From: Gordonia jinhuaensis
Lineage (GTDB): Bacteria; Actinomycetota; Actinomycetes; Mycobacteriales; Mycobacteriaceae
Assembly: GCF_014639795.1 (NCBI RefSeq)
Contig: NZ_BMGC01000024.1
Coordinates: forward strand, 1-63,267
DNA: 63,267 bases
Reading direction: 5' to 3'
In this document: in pieces, positions 53,523 through 62,986 of the stretch
Position numbering within the stretch: position 1 is the stretch's first letter
Layout of the letters: every line of letters starts with the position of its first letter
The notes under the pieces: model-generated
The model's database searches: none
Told to the model about the DNA's origin: nothing
What the model saw: only the letters and a program-made list of their open reading frames with translations
Made by a program: the position numbers and the translations under genes

Positions 53523-54612
53523 CACAACTGCAAGCACGCCGGTGCGCGTCGCGATTGTCGGCGTCGGCAACTGCGCCTCATCCCTGGTGCAGGGCGTTCA
53601 GTACTACTCCGATGCCGACGAGAACCAGACCGTGCCCGGTCTGATGCACGTCAAGTTCGGCCCGTACCACGTCCGCGACGTCGAGTTCGTCGCCGCGTTC
53701 GACGTGGACGCCAAGAAGGTCGGCTTCGATCTCTCCGACGCCATCTTCTCCAGCGAGAACAACACCATCAAGTTCGCCGACGTGCCGCCGACCGGCGTCA
53801 CCGTGCAGCGTGGCCACACCCTCGACGGCCTGGGCAAGTACTACCGCCAGACCATCACCGAGGCTCCCGGCGACGGTGTCGACGTGGTCCAGGCGCTCAA
53901 GGACGCGAAGGTCGACGTGCTCGTCTCCTACCTGCCGGTGGGCTCGGATGAGGCCGACAAGTTCTACGCCCAGTGCGCGATCGACGCGAACGTCGCCTTC
54001 GTCAACGCACTCCCGGTGTTCATCGCCTCTGACCCCGAGTGGGCCAAGAAGTTCGAGGACGCCGGCGTCCCGATCGTCGGCGACGACATCAAGAGCCAGG
54101 TCGGCGCGACCATCACCCACCGCGTGATGGCCAAGCTGTTCGAGGATCGCGGCGTCGCACTCGACCGCACCTACCAGCTCAACGTCGGCGGCAACATGGA
54201 CTTCAAGAACATGCTCGAGCGTGAACGTCTGGAGTCCAAGAAGGTCTCCAAGACCCAGGCCGTGACCTCCAACCTGACCGGCTCGCTCGCCGGCAAGATC
54301 GAGGACAAGAACGTCCACATCGGACCGTCGGACCACGTCGCGTGGCTCGACGACCGCAAGTGGGCCTACGTCCGCCTCGAGGGTCGTGCCTTCGGTGACG
54401 TGCCGCTGAACCTCGAGTACAAGCTCGAGGTGTGGGACTCCCCCAACTCGGCCGGCATCATCATCGACGCCGTGCGCGCGGCGAAGATCGCCAAGGACCG
54501 CGGCATCGGTGGACCGGTCTACCCGGCCTCGTCGTACCTGATGAAGAGCCCGCCCAAGCAGCTCGCCGATGACGTCGCCCGCACCGAACTCGAAGAGTTC
54601 ATCAAGGGCTGA
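53515..54612 (+). CDS. ino1: myo-inositol-3-phosphate synthase
   Basis: 365 residues, as in mycobacterial Ino1. [20 protein letters not shown] binds [63 protein letters not shown] and [14 protein letters not shown] are conserved active-site segments. It converts glucose 6-phosphate to inositol 3-phosphate for phosphatidylinositol, PIM/LAM lipids and mycothiol. Overlapped by padR. Confidence 0.97.
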   Translation: MGDTTASTPVRVAIVGVGNCASSLVQGVQYYSDADENQTVPGLMHVKFGPYHVRDVEFVAAFDVDAKKVGFDLSDAIFSSENNTIKFADVPPTGVTVQRGHTLDGLGKYYRQTITEAPGDGVDVVQALKDAKVDVLVSYLPVGSDEADKFYAQCAIDANVAFVNALPVFIASDPEWAKKFEDAGVPIVGDDIKSQVGATITHRVMAKLFEDRGVALDRTYQLNVGGNMDFKNMLERERLESKKVSKTQAVTSNLTGSLAGKIEDKNVHIGPSDHVAWLDDRKWAYVRLEGRAFGDVPLNLEYKLEVWDSPNSAGIIIDAVRAAKIAKDRGIGGPVYPASSYLMKSPPKQLADDVARTELEEFIKG

Positions 54613-54640
54613 CGCTCGACGGACTCAGCGAAGTCCAGTA

Positions 54641-54711
54641 GCAAAAATCGTCCCCGTGACGGACGCCGAGGGAACATTCCCCTCCGCTCCGCTCACGGGG
54701 ACGATTTTTGC
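54641..54711. terminator. strong bidirectional terminator after ino1
   Basis: A perfect 19-bp stem (GCAAAAATCGTCCCCGTGA with its complement at 54693-54711) has a 33-base loop. The stem base is A-rich on the left and T-rich on the right, so it can act in both directions. It ends the padR-ino1 transcript just before the acyl-CoA synthetase gene. Confidence 0.9.
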
Positions 54712-54744
54712 CATCAGGTCGCGGCCCCATAGCGCCGTGGCAGA

Positions 54745-56163
54745 GTGAGACACGTGCTGTTTCCCTTGCTGACCCCTGACGCACCCGATCAGCCGGCGGC
54801 GATCACCGTCGGCGACGATGTGCTCTCGCGCGAGGATCTGGTCGGTGCCGCCACCGCTGCCGCCGAACGCATTCGCGGTGCACACACGCTCGCGGTACTC
54901 GCGACGCCCAGTGTGGAGACGATTCTCGCGATCATCGGCGGGTTGAAGGCCGGAGTGACCATCGTGCCGGTGCCGCCGGATTCCGGTGAGCGCGAATTGG
55001 CCCACATCCTCAACGACTCCGGTGCGCAGGCGTGGCTGGACCCGGCGCCTGTCACGTCGTCGCTGCCCGCCATCCCGGTTCGACGACACGCACGTTCATG
55101 GCATACCCATCCCGAACCGCCCGACGACTCGGTGGCGTTGCTGCTCTACACCTCGGGCACCACCGGCCTGCCCAAGGGCGTTCCGGTGACTCGCCGGGCG
55201 ATCGCCGCTGGGCTCGACGCACTCGCGCAGGCATGGGACTGGTCGGCGGATGACACACTCGCCCACGGTCTTCCGCTGTTCCACGTACACGGGTTGGTGC
55301 TCGGCGTCCTCGGCCCACTTCGTCGCGGCAGCCGAGTGATCCACACCGTGAAGCCGACACCGGACGGTTACGCACGTGCCGCCGACAACGGTGCCACGAT
55401 GTTCTTCGGCGTGCCCACCGTGTGGACTCGCGTTGCCGCCGATCCCGAAGCCGCACAATCTCTCTCGTCTGCCCGGCTGCTCATCTCGGGCAGCGCTCCA
55501 CTCCCGGTTCCGGTGTTCGAGCAGATCGCCGAACTGACCGGACATCGGATCGTCGAACGATACGGGATGACCGAAACACTGATCACCATCAGTACGCGGG
55601 TCGACGGCGAGCGACGACCCGGATGGGTCGGGCTTCCCCTCGAGGGGGTGCAGACCCGCCTGCGCAGCCCCGAAGTCGATTCCGGTGCAACGGATCTGCC
55701 GCACGACGGTGAGACCGTCGGCGATCTGCACATCCGCGGACCGATGGTCGCCTCGGGGTATCTACACCGCCCGGCCGAAACTGCCGAGAGCTGGTTGGAC
55801 GATGGCTGGTTCGCCACCGGCGACGTCGCGGTGATCGACCCCGACGGCATGCACCGGATCGTCGGACGCGCTTCCACCGATCTGATCAAATGCGGCGGAT
55901 TCCGCATCGGCGCAGGCGAAATCGAAACCGTACTTCTCGGGCACGGTGCCGTCTCGGAGGTCGCCGTGGTGGGGATTCCCGACGACGATCTCGGCCAGCG
56001 CATCGTGGCCTATGTGGTGGGTGATCGGGTACCGGAGACCGAACTCATCGCGCTGGTCGCCGACCAGCTGTCACATCACAAGCGGCCGAGGGAGATTCGC
56101 TACGTCGACGCATTGCCCCGCAATGCAATGGGCAAGGTGCAGAAGAAGCAACTGCTCGACTGA
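54745..56163 (+). CDS. acyl-CoA synthetase (ANL superfamily)
   Basis: 472 residues from GTG 54745 (GTG 54754 is also possible). LLLYTSGTTGLPKGVPVTRR is the AMP-binding loop, HGLPLFHVHGLVLGV and FFGVPTVWTRVAADPE follow. RYGMTETLITISTRV is the A5 motif, DDGWFATGDVAVIDPDGMHR gives A7, and GRASTDLIKCGGFRIGAGEI A8. The C-terminal catalytic Lys is in RNAMGKVQKKQ. It is shorter than long-chain FadDs and close to malonyl- or medium-chain ligases. The substrate is unknown. Confidence 0.88.
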   Translation: MRHVLFPLLTPDAPDQPAAITVGDDVLSREDLVGAATAAAERIRGAHTLAVLATPSVETILAIIGGLKAGVTIVPVPPDSGERELAHILNDSGAQAWLDPAPVTSSLPAIPVRRHARSWHTHPEPPDDSVALLLYTSGTTGLPKGVPVTRRAIAAGLDALAQAWDWSADDTLAHGLPLFHVHGLVLGVLGPLRRGSRVIHTVKPTPDGYARAADNGATMFFGVPTVWTRVAADPEAAQSLSSARLLISGSAPLPVPVFEQIAELTGHRIVERYGMTETLITISTRVDGERRPGWVGLPLEGVQTRLRSPEVDSGATDLPHDGETVGDLHIRGPMVASGYLHRPAETAESWLDDGWFATGDVAVIDPDGMHRIVGRASTDLIKCGGFRIGAGEIETVLLGHGAVSEVAVVGIPDDDLGQRIVAYVVGDRVPETELIALVADQLSHHKRPREIRYVDALPRNAMGKVQKKQLLD

Positions 56164-56259
56164 CCGCCACCCGACCGGACATGGCCAGCCAAGGCTTCTG
56201 GCGGCTGTCTGGAACCATCACACCCGCAGCCTCCTGAAGGCGGGGCCCAGTGGCCGTGA

Positions 56260-57147
56260 TCAGCTCGGCCCGACCGGCACGTCGCCGGCCAGGGTGATGC
56301 GGTGCATCACGCGGCGGGCGTCGCCGTAATCGCGATTGGCGTAGTGGACGGTGCTGCGGTTGTCCCACAGCACGAGATCGCCCAGCCGCCAGCGGTGTCG
56401 CACGATGTGTTCGGGTTTCGTCAGATGGGCGTAGAGCATGTCGAGGATCGCGCGGCTCTCCGCATCGGAGACACCGACGATGTGCGAGGTGAAACCCGGG
56501 TTGACGAACAAACCTTTGCGACCGGTCTCGGGATGTACCCGGACCACCGGATGTTCCACCGGCACAAGTGCGGTCACCTGCTCACCGTCCCACTCGTTGC
56601 CCTGACCGTTGCGTTTCTGCGCGAGGTAGTAGCCGAATTCGCGGTTACCGTCGTGTACAGCGGTCAGTCCGTCGACCAGTCGCCGGACCGGCTCCGACAA
56701 CGACTCGTATGCCAATTGCGTGTCGGCCCAATTGGTGTCACCGCCATGCGGAGGGAGCACCAGCGGCCGCAGGATCGACCCGAGCGGTGGTCGCTTCATG
56801 AACGTGACGTCGGTATGCCACACGTCGGCGAACCCGTTGTCGGTGCTGTCGAGGGCGTACACCTCACGCGCCACATCACCGGAGTCGTGAACCGGATGCC
56901 CTGTCGTGAGGTCGCCCAGTCGCCTGCCGAACTCGATGTGTGCAGCGTCGTCGAGCTGCTGCCCGCGCAGCACCAGGACCTTGTACTCGACCAGCGCCTC
57001 GCGCAGAGCCGCCACCTGCGTGTCGGAGGCGGTGGCCACGTCGACGCCGATGACCTCGGCGCCGAACGAGGGTCCGCACTTGTCGATGGTCAGGGAGGCC
57101 TCGCCGACACGGGAGAGACCGGGTCCGGGGGTCAGTTCGATGGTCAT
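56260..57147 (-). CDS. TauD/TfdA-family Fe(II)/2-oxoglutarate dioxygenase
   Basis: 295 residues from ATG 57147. The metal ligands are H-x-D in WHTDVTFMKRPPLGSILRPL and the distal His in RRVMHRITLAGD; R of that segment binds 2-oxoglutarate. ALREALVEYKVLVLRGQQLD and GDLVLWDNRSTVHYANRDYG are the flanking family blocks. Members hydroxylate taurine, alkyl sulfates or herbicides. It is about 8 kb from the tau-like cluster, so a link to taurine is possible but not shown. Confidence 0.88.
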   Translation of the reverse strand: MTIELTPGPGLSRVGEASLTIDKCGPSFGAEVIGVDVATASDTQVAALREALVEYKVLVLRGQQLDDAAHIEFGRRLGDLTTGHPVHDSGDVAREVYALDSTDNGFADVWHTDVTFMKRPPLGSILRPLVLPPHGGDTNWADTQLAYESLSEPVRRLVDGLTAVHDGNREFGYYLAQKRNGQGNEWDGEQVTALVPVEHPVVRVHPETGRKGLFVNPGFTSHIVGVSDAESRAILDMLYAHLTKPEHIVRHRWRLGDLVLWDNRSTVHYANRDYGDARRVMHRITLAGDVPVGPS

Positions 57148-57522
57148 CAGTTCCTGCTTTCTCTCGCCGGCAGATCTCTCACGGCGACATAGGTGTCGCG
57201 TGCGACGTGGCACGGGGGTTCACGGGCAGCAGCGGTGCGCGACGATGCGCAGGAAGCCGACGATCAGTCGTCGGTGTGCGGTCATCGTACGGCCCGCGGG
57301 CATGGTGCGATCAGCGACAGGACTGGGTACTCCAGCGCCCGTAATCGAGCGCGAGTCGGCGAGTCAGGCTGATGGACACGCCTTCTTTCGTACCCGCCGC
57401 GCCGAGCGGCGACAATCTCAGCGAGATATCTGCTCACGGTGAGTTTTTGTCCCTCTCCGGCCACTCGACCGGCTGTCGGCGATCCTTTCCCCTGGTCGCG
57501 CGCGGCCGATACTGTCGATGTC
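57148..57522. other. 375-bp divergent intergenic region
   Basis: It separates the dioxygenase (-) and the quinone oxidoreductase-like gene (+). No gene or convincing operator is seen. Confidence 0.5.
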
Positions 57523-58455
57523 ATGCAAGCAACACACTGGGTTGCCAACGGACACAAGGGCCTCCGGGACTTCGCGTTCGAGACCACCGAGGTACGCGAA
57601 CCGGGCACAGGGCAGGTCACCATCGAGGTGGCCGCAGCCGGCGTCAACCCGGCCGACCTCAAACACAGCATGCGCAAGGACGCGGCACTGCCCGCGCTCA
57701 TCGGCTACGAGGTCTCGGGAACCATCACGGCCGTCGGACCCGACACCGAGATCGCGTCAGGCCCGGTTGCGGTGGGCGACGACGTGCTGGCGTTTCGCAT
57801 CTACGGCGGTTATGCCACCGCACTCACCGTCCGGGCGAGCGATGTGTACGCCAAACCGGACACGCTGCCCCATCCGCAGGCGGCGAATCTGCTGCTCGCG
57901 GGAACCACCGCTTCAGAGATGCTGCACGTGACTCAGGCCGCCGAGGGCGACACGATCCTGCTGCACGGCGCTTCGGGGGCGGTGGGTGTGATGGTGCTGC
58001 AACTGGCGCGCCGCGCCGGCATCACGGTGATCGGGACCGCCTCGAAGGCCAACTTCGAGAAGGTGGAATCCTTCGGCGGCATCCCGGTCGAATACGGACA
58101 CGGGCTCGAACGTCGCGTGCGCACGGCCGCCCCGGACGGGATCGACGCAGCACTCGACACCGCCGGAACACATGAGGCGGTGAAGGCGTCGCTCGATCTG
58201 GTCGACGACCATCGCCGCATCGTCACCATCGCCAACCCGCTGGCCGCCGGCGAGAAGGGGTTCCGCGCGATCGCCGGCTCGTCGCCGGAGAGCACGATCT
58301 ACCGCAACTCGGTGCGGAATGAGTTGATCGCGCTGGCCGGGACCGGCGATCTCGTGGTGCCCCTGGCCCGGGAGTTCCCGCTGGCAGAGGCGACCGCCGC
58401 ACTGAAGCTGTCCGAATCCGGGCACCCCGGCGGGAAGATCGCACTGGTGAACTGA
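57523..58455 (+). CDS. quinone oxidoreductase-like MDR protein
   Basis: 310 residues from ATG 57523; longer starts lack a counterpart in the family. GroES-like N-terminal domain: VTIEVAAAGVNPADLKHSMR and ALIGYEVSGTITAVG. The NADPH fold carries ILLHGASGAVGVMVLQLARR. No zinc ligands are present, so it is the zinc-free quinone-reductase (QOR) type. VPLAREFPLAEATAALKLSE and SGHPGGKIALVN end it. The substrate is unknown. Confidence 0.88.
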   Translation: MQATHWVANGHKGLRDFAFETTEVREPGTGQVTIEVAAAGVNPADLKHSMRKDAALPALIGYEVSGTITAVGPDTEIASGPVAVGDDVLAFRIYGGYATALTVRASDVYAKPDTLPHPQAANLLLAGTTASEMLHVTQAAEGDTILLHGASGAVGVMVLQLARRAGITVIGTASKANFEKVESFGGIPVEYGHGLERRVRTAAPDGIDAALDTAGTHEAVKASLDLVDDHRRIVTIANPLAAGEKGFRAIAGSSPESTIYRNSVRNELIALAGTGDLVVPLAREFPLAEATAALKLSESGHPGGKIALVN

Positions 58456-58474
58456 CACCACTGGCAGACTGAAG

Positions 58475-58555
58475 ATGGTGTGGCGACCGGTGTTGCTCAT
58501 CAACGTCGTCGGGCCGGCGGCCTATTTCGCGTTCGGGCGCAAACGGGTCACCTGA
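58475..58555 (+). CDS. possible small membrane ORF (PLDc_N-like remnant)
   Basis: A 26-codon frame, MVWRPVLLINVVGPAAYFAF then GRKRVT, ends at TGA 58553-58555. The pattern N-x-x-G-P-x-x-Y-F-x-F-G-R is the tail of the 'PLD nuclease N-terminal' membrane motif. Real members are longer and have an earlier helix, which is missing here, so this may be a remnant. The rest of 58456-58758 shows nothing else. Confidence 0.3.
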   Translation: MVWRPVLLINVVGPAAYFAFGRKRVT

Positions 58556-58758
58556 CCGGTCAAGCGGTACTCGCAGTGTGAGCCTGGCCACGGAAGTCGA
58601 GGACGGTCACGCTGTCCACGCAGTTCAGCGGGCATTCGGACGCCTCGACGCCGAAAACGCAGCGGCGAGCCTTCAGGCAAACTGGTAGTCACTAACACAT
58701 AGGGGTCGGTACCAACCTGACTCTGTGTGACTCAAGTTCCCTGTGGTGAGAGGTCTCG

Positions 58759-60999
58759 ATGTCGTCTGCGCTCTTCCGGCTGGGCCGGTTCTCGTTTCGG
58801 CACAAGTGGTGGGTGATCGCCACCTGGGTTGTTCTGCTCGTGCTCGCCGCCGGCCTCGTCGGCGCGCTGAAGCCGAAGTTCGCCCAGGATTTCGATCTCC
58901 CCGGCACCGACGCCGGAACCGCGACGTCGCAGGTGCAGAAGTACTTCCCCGCGGTCGAGAAGGATCAACGCAACGCCTCGACGAGTGTCCTCGTGGCGGC
59001 CAACGACGGACTGCAGTCCCACGGCCAGCAGATCGACTCGCTGATCGCCGACCTGAAGACACTCCCGAAGGTCTCCAACGGCGCCGAGATGGTCAACCCC
59101 GTCGTCGCAGCGAAGGCCAACCCCGCGATCGCTCCCACCGTCCTCGGTGACAACGGCCGGGTGGGACTGATCCAGGTCAAACAGAACATCGACATCACCG
59201 ACCTGAAGACCGCCGACAAAGACAAGCTGACCGACATCCTGAACAAGCATCGGGGCAACGGGCTGCAGGTGGAGGCCACCGGCTCGCTGATGCAGGTCTT
59301 CCAGCAGGGTGGCTCCTCGGAGCTGATCGGCTTTGCCGTGGCATTCGTGGTGATGATCATCGCCTTCGGTGCACTCGTCGCGGCATTCATCCCGCTCATC
59401 ACCGGCATCGTGGGCGTCGCGCTGACGATGATGCTGGTGACGTTGAGCGCGAAGTTCCTGACCATCAACCAGACGGCGACCGCCATCGTCACGATGCTCG
59501 GTATCGCCGTGTCGATCGACTACGCGCTGTTCATCGTGTCCCGCTACCGCAGTGAACGAAAGCGTGGTGGTGATCCCGCTGATGCGGCCGGCCGTGCCGT
59601 GGGAACGGCAGGTACCGCCGTCGTGTTCGCCGGACTCACCGTCATCATTGCGGTCGTCGCACTGACGGTCATCGGCATCCCGCTGATCACCCAGATGGGC
59701 GCGGGAGCCGCGGTGGCCGTGTTCATCGCCGTGATCGGTGCACTGACGTTGATCCCCGCACTACTGGGGGCGTTCGGGCGCTTCGCCTTCACCCCGCGCA
59801 TCCCGTGGATCCGTCACGCGGAGGAGTCGGAGACCGCCGACTCCAACGGCGTGCGCTTCGGTCGCCTCGTGGTGCGCCGGCCACTGCCGTTCGTGATCGC
59901 CGGCCTGGTGATCCTCATCCTCGCCGCGATCCCGATGTCGAAGATCGAACTCGGCTTGTCGATGTCCAGTGCGGACGAGGCTGCCGCAGAGTCGCTCCTG
60001 GCGCGTGGATTCGGTGAGGGCATCAACGGTCCGCTGCTGGTCGTGGTGCACGACAAGGACGGCGGCGACGTGACACAGGCCGCCGACCAGGCCGTCGCAC
60101 AGATCAAGCAGTTGCCCGACGTCGCCAATGCCGGCCGGCTCACCTGGGTCGGAAACGGCACACCGCCGCAGACCAACGTCGGCGCCAACACAGCGCTGAT
60201 CACGGTGACCCCCAACAGTGCGCCCGCCGACTCGCAGACGCACGACCTGATGGAACGCATCCGCGACATCACGCCGTCGATCGAGAAGACCGGTTCAGAA
60301 CTGCATGTGGGCGGTCAAACGGCCATCATGTCGGATCTGTCGGCCAAGCTCGACAAGGCGCTGATCCCGTATCTGATCGTGGTGGTGGGCCTGGCGTTCC
60401 TGATCATGGTGGCGGTGTTCCGGTCGATCTGGGTGCCGCTGATCGGAACCGTCGGCTTCATCTTCTCGGTGCTCGCGACCTTCGGTGTGACCGTCGCGAT
60501 CTTCCAGGAGGGCTGGCTGGGCATCATCAGCCATCCGCAGTCGATCCTGTCCTTCCTGCCGATCTTCCTGATCGGCGTGGTGTTCGGCCTCGCGATGGAC
60601 TACCAGGTGTTCCTGGTGACCCGAATGCGCGAGGAATACGTGCACGGGATGAGCGCCAAGGATGCGATCATCGCCGGCTACCGGCACGGTGCCCGTGTGG
60701 TCACCTCGGCGGCGATCATCATGATCAGCGTCTTCGCCGCATTCATGCTGGCCCCCGACACCACCTCGAAGATGCTCGGCTTCGCCATGGCGATCGCGGT
60801 CTTCTTCGACGCGTTCATCATCCGCATGACGCTGGTGCCGGCGATCATCTCGATGCTCGGCGACAAGGCATGGGGTCTGCCGAAGTGGCTCGACAAGATC
60901 GTGCCGAACCTCGACATCGAGGGCAGCGCGGTACGCAACCGCGGCGTCCCCGACGCCGACGAGCCGACCGGGGAGCCGGTCGGCGCGGGCGCGAGCTGA
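58759..60999 (+). CDS. MMPL-family RND-type transporter
   Basis: 746 residues, twelve predicted helices in two halves. A large loop (about 45-190, FAQDFDLPGTDAGTATSQVQ) follows helix 1. Signature segments are AVSIDYALFIVSRYRSERKR in half one and FGLAMDYQVFLVTRMREEYV in half two, each with the proton-relay D-Y pair. It is the size of short ActII-3-like MMPL proteins and lacks the extra loop of mycobacterial trehalose-lipid MmpLs. It probably exports a lipid or drug. It is followed by a broken TetR gene on the same strand. Confidence 0.92.
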   Translation: MSSALFRLGRFSFRHKWWVIATWVVLLVLAAGLVGALKPKFAQDFDLPGTDAGTATSQVQKYFPAVEKDQRNASTSVLVAANDGLQSHGQQIDSLIADLKTLPKVSNGAEMVNPVVAAKANPAIAPTVLGDNGRVGLIQVKQNIDITDLKTADKDKLTDILNKHRGNGLQVEATGSLMQVFQQGGSSELIGFAVAFVVMIIAFGALVAAFIPLITGIVGVALTMMLVTLSAKFLTINQTATAIVTMLGIAVSIDYALFIVSRYRSERKRGGDPADAAGRAVGTAGTAVVFAGLTVIIAVVALTVIGIPLITQMGAGAAVAVFIAVIGALTLIPALLGAFGRFAFTPRIPWIRHAEESETADSNGVRFGRLVVRRPLPFVIAGLVILILAAIPMSKIELGLSMSSADEAAAESLLARGFGEGINGPLLVVVHDKDGGDVTQAADQAVAQIKQLPDVANAGRLTWVGNGTPPQTNVGANTALITVTPNSAPADSQTHDLMERIRDITPSIEKTGSELHVGGQTAIMSDLSAKLDKALIPYLIVVVGLAFLIMVAVFRSIWVPLIGTVGFIFSVLATFGVTVAIFQEGWLGIISHPQSILSFLPIFLIGVVFGLAMDYQVFLVTRMREEYVHGMSAKDAIIAGYRHGARVVTSAAIIMISVFAAFMLAPDTTSKMLGFAMAIAVFFDAFIIRMTLVPAIISMLGDKAWGLPKWLDKIVPNLDIEGSAVRNRGVPDADEPTGEPVGAGAS

Positions 61000-61018
61000 G
61001 TCGGCCCGGAGGCAGACG

Positions 61019-61660
61019 ATGACGGTCGGTAGAACCGACACCGCGTCGGTGCGGCACCACGATCACCCCGCCGCACCGACGGGCCTACGCGAACTGCACA
61101 AGGTCCGTACCCGGACGGCGATCCGCGAAGCGGCGATGACCCTGTTCGAATAGCAGGGATATGCCGCCACGACCGTGGAGCACATCGCCCGTGAGGCCGA
61201 GGTGTCGCCCACCACCTTCTTCCGGTATTTCCAGACCAAGGAGCAGGTGGTGGCCGGCGACCTCGCCGAGGCGCGTCGCGCGGTGTTCGCCAACATGCCG
61301 CCGGGGTTGTCGAGGTTCGGGATCATCCGCGAACTCGTGACACAGCTGTATCGCATCGCTGTGGAGGACGAGTGGATCAGTGATCCGCGGCGGCGGGCAC
61401 TGATCCGCCGGGAGCCGGTACTGATCGCCGCCCATGCGGCGGCGACCGAACGCGCCATCATCGAGGCACGCGAATTCATCGCCGCCTATCTCGGCGTGAA
61501 TCCAGATGACTTCGGACTGCGCGTGTTCATCGGGGCCGTCGGCGGGGCGATGTCGACGATCGCCCAGGGTGACGCCGAGAACCCACACGGGGACGGCGGC
61601 CTCGACGAACTTCTGCGCGCCGTCGACCTACTCGAGTGCGGGTTGCCGGTCGGGTCGTGA
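61019..61660 (+). pseudogene. TetR-family regulator interrupted by an in-frame TAG
   Basis: From ATG 61019 the frame reads LRELHKVRTRTAIREAAMTL FE, then TAG (61151-61153). It resumes QGYAATTVEHIAREAEVSPT TFFRYFQTKEQVVAGDLAEA and runs to 61660. The TAG lies where most relatives have an acidic residue in the first HTH helix (LFE-x-QGY). A restart at 61175 (GTG) would lack the first helices and probably not bind DNA. The C-terminal domain is intact. It lies 20 bp after the MMPL gene and is a likely former repressor of it. Confidence 0.85.
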
Positions 61661-61671
61661 CCCTGCCGGCC

Positions 61672-62979
61672 TCAGTCAGGGAGCATGGGCACCTGCAATC
61701 CGTCGTCACGGTGGAGTAGGCGCGCGCGGCGAATCGCCGTGGAGCCGAACCTGTCTCGTAGCTCGTCGACCGTCTCGTCGAGGTGTTCGGTGCGCGGTGG
61801 ACGTGCGCGCGGCAGCGGGTCATCCGGCGGTTGCGACCGGCGGCGATCCGAATGACGCTGGTCGGGATGGGCCCGTTCGCCGGGGACATCAGCGAACGGC
61901 AAGGCCAGCTGCACCGAATCGGCCGGTTCCAGATTCGTCAACGCCACACCGATCAGCGAGCATCCACGATCGGCGAGCATCGGCGTCGCAGCGTCGAGGA
62001 GTCCTCGCACCATCGCGAGCACCGCATCTGTGCTGTCGGTGGGCTCGACACGCGTCCGTGATCTGGTCGCGCGGGTGAAGTCGTCAAAGCGCATGCGTAC
62101 CACCACCGTTCGACACACACGGTCCGCGGCGCGGAGTCGTCGGGTGACCCGTTCGACCAGACCGGTGAGCGCCGCGTCGAGATCGTCGAGGCTGCGGGCG
62201 CGCCGCCCGAGCGCGCGCTGGGCCCCGATGGATCGACGCCGCCGGCCGGTCTGCACCTGACGCGGATCGTGCGCGAGTGACAGTGCGTAGAGGTGACGGC
62301 CGTGCGCGCGCCCGACCAGTGAGCACAGGTACTTCTCGCCTGCGGTGGCCATGTCACCGACAGTCCCGATCCCGACGTCGCGCAACACCTTCGAGGTGAC
62401 CGCACCGACACCCCACAGCGCTTCGATCGGGAGCGGGTGGAGAAAGTCGAGTTCGGTACCGGGTGCTACCTCGAGCAAGCCATCTGGTTTCGACGCCGCG
62501 CTGGCGACTTTGGCCAGGAACTTCGTCGGCGCGATGCCGACACTGATCGGGAGCCCGACGTCGGTACGTACCCGGTTACGCAACCGAGCGGCAATGTCTT
62601 TCGGACTTCCGACCAGCCGCCGGAGCCCGCCGACGTCGAGGAACGCCTCGTCGACCGAGATCGGCTCGACCACCGGGGTGGTGTCCTCGAAGATCTCAAA
62701 CACCGCTCGTGAGGCCGCGGTGTACGCCTCGAACCTCGGGGGCACCATGATCGCTCCCGGGCACAGCGCCATCGCATCGCGCACACCCATCGGCGTGCGC
62801 ACCCCGAACGCCTTCGCCTCATACGACGCCGCGAGCACCACACCACCCCCGACGATCACCGGCCGTCCACGCAGCGACGGCTGGTCGCGCTGCTCGACCG
62901 AGGCATAGAACGAGTCGAGATCGGCATGCAGGATCGACGCCTCGGCCCGACCCCGCGCAGCAACTCTCGACACGAACAT
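61672..62979 (-). CDS. dinB: DNA polymerase IV (Y-family)
   Basis: 435 residues. Catalytic parts are ILHADLDSFYASVEQRDQPS and PISVDEAFLDVGGLRRLVG (S-V-D-E). YEAKAFGVRTPM is the finger segment. HhH-type LWGVGAVTSKVLRDVGIGTV and the little finger (RRSIGAQRALGRRARSLDDL) follow. The C-terminal ~80 residues are Arg/Asp-rich and lack a clear beta-clamp motif. It is a translesion polymerase. The start ATG lies inside a perfect SOS palindrome, so SOS control is likely; GTG 62973 is an alternative start. Confidence 0.93.
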   Translation of the reverse strand: MFVSRVAARGRAEASILHADLDSFYASVEQRDQPSLRGRPVIVGGGVVLAASYEAKAFGVRTPMGVRDAMALCPGAIMVPPRFEAYTAASRAVFEIFEDTTPVVEPISVDEAFLDVGGLRRLVGSPKDIAARLRNRVRTDVGLPISVGIAPTKFLAKVASAASKPDGLLEVAPGTELDFLHPLPIEALWGVGAVTSKVLRDVGIGTVGDMATAGEKYLCSLVGRAHGRHLYALSLAHDPRQVQTGRRRRSIGAQRALGRRARSLDDLDAALTGLVERVTRRLRAADRVCRTVVVRMRFDDFTRATRSRTRVEPTDSTDAVLAMVRGLLDAATPMLADRGCSLIGVALTNLEPADSVQLALPFADVPGERAHPDQRHSDRRRSQPPDDPLPRARPPRTEHLDETVDELRDRFGSTAIRRARLLHRDDGLQVPMLPD

Positions 62980-62986
62980 ATGTTCG
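62973..62986. promoter_or_regulatory. LexA/SOS box on the dinB start codon
   Basis: CGAACATATGTTCG is a perfect 14-bp palindrome fitting both the Gram-positive consensus (CGAAC-N4-GTTCG) and the mycobacterial core. The dinB ATG (62979-62977) is inside it, so LexA binding would sit directly on the translation start. Confidence 0.75.

Noticed and set aside
56260-57147. Assigning the dioxygenase as TauD of the taurine cluster
   Set aside because: It is about 8 kb away behind ponA and ino1, and the TauD/TfdA family has many substrates; taurine cannot be chosen from sequence alone.
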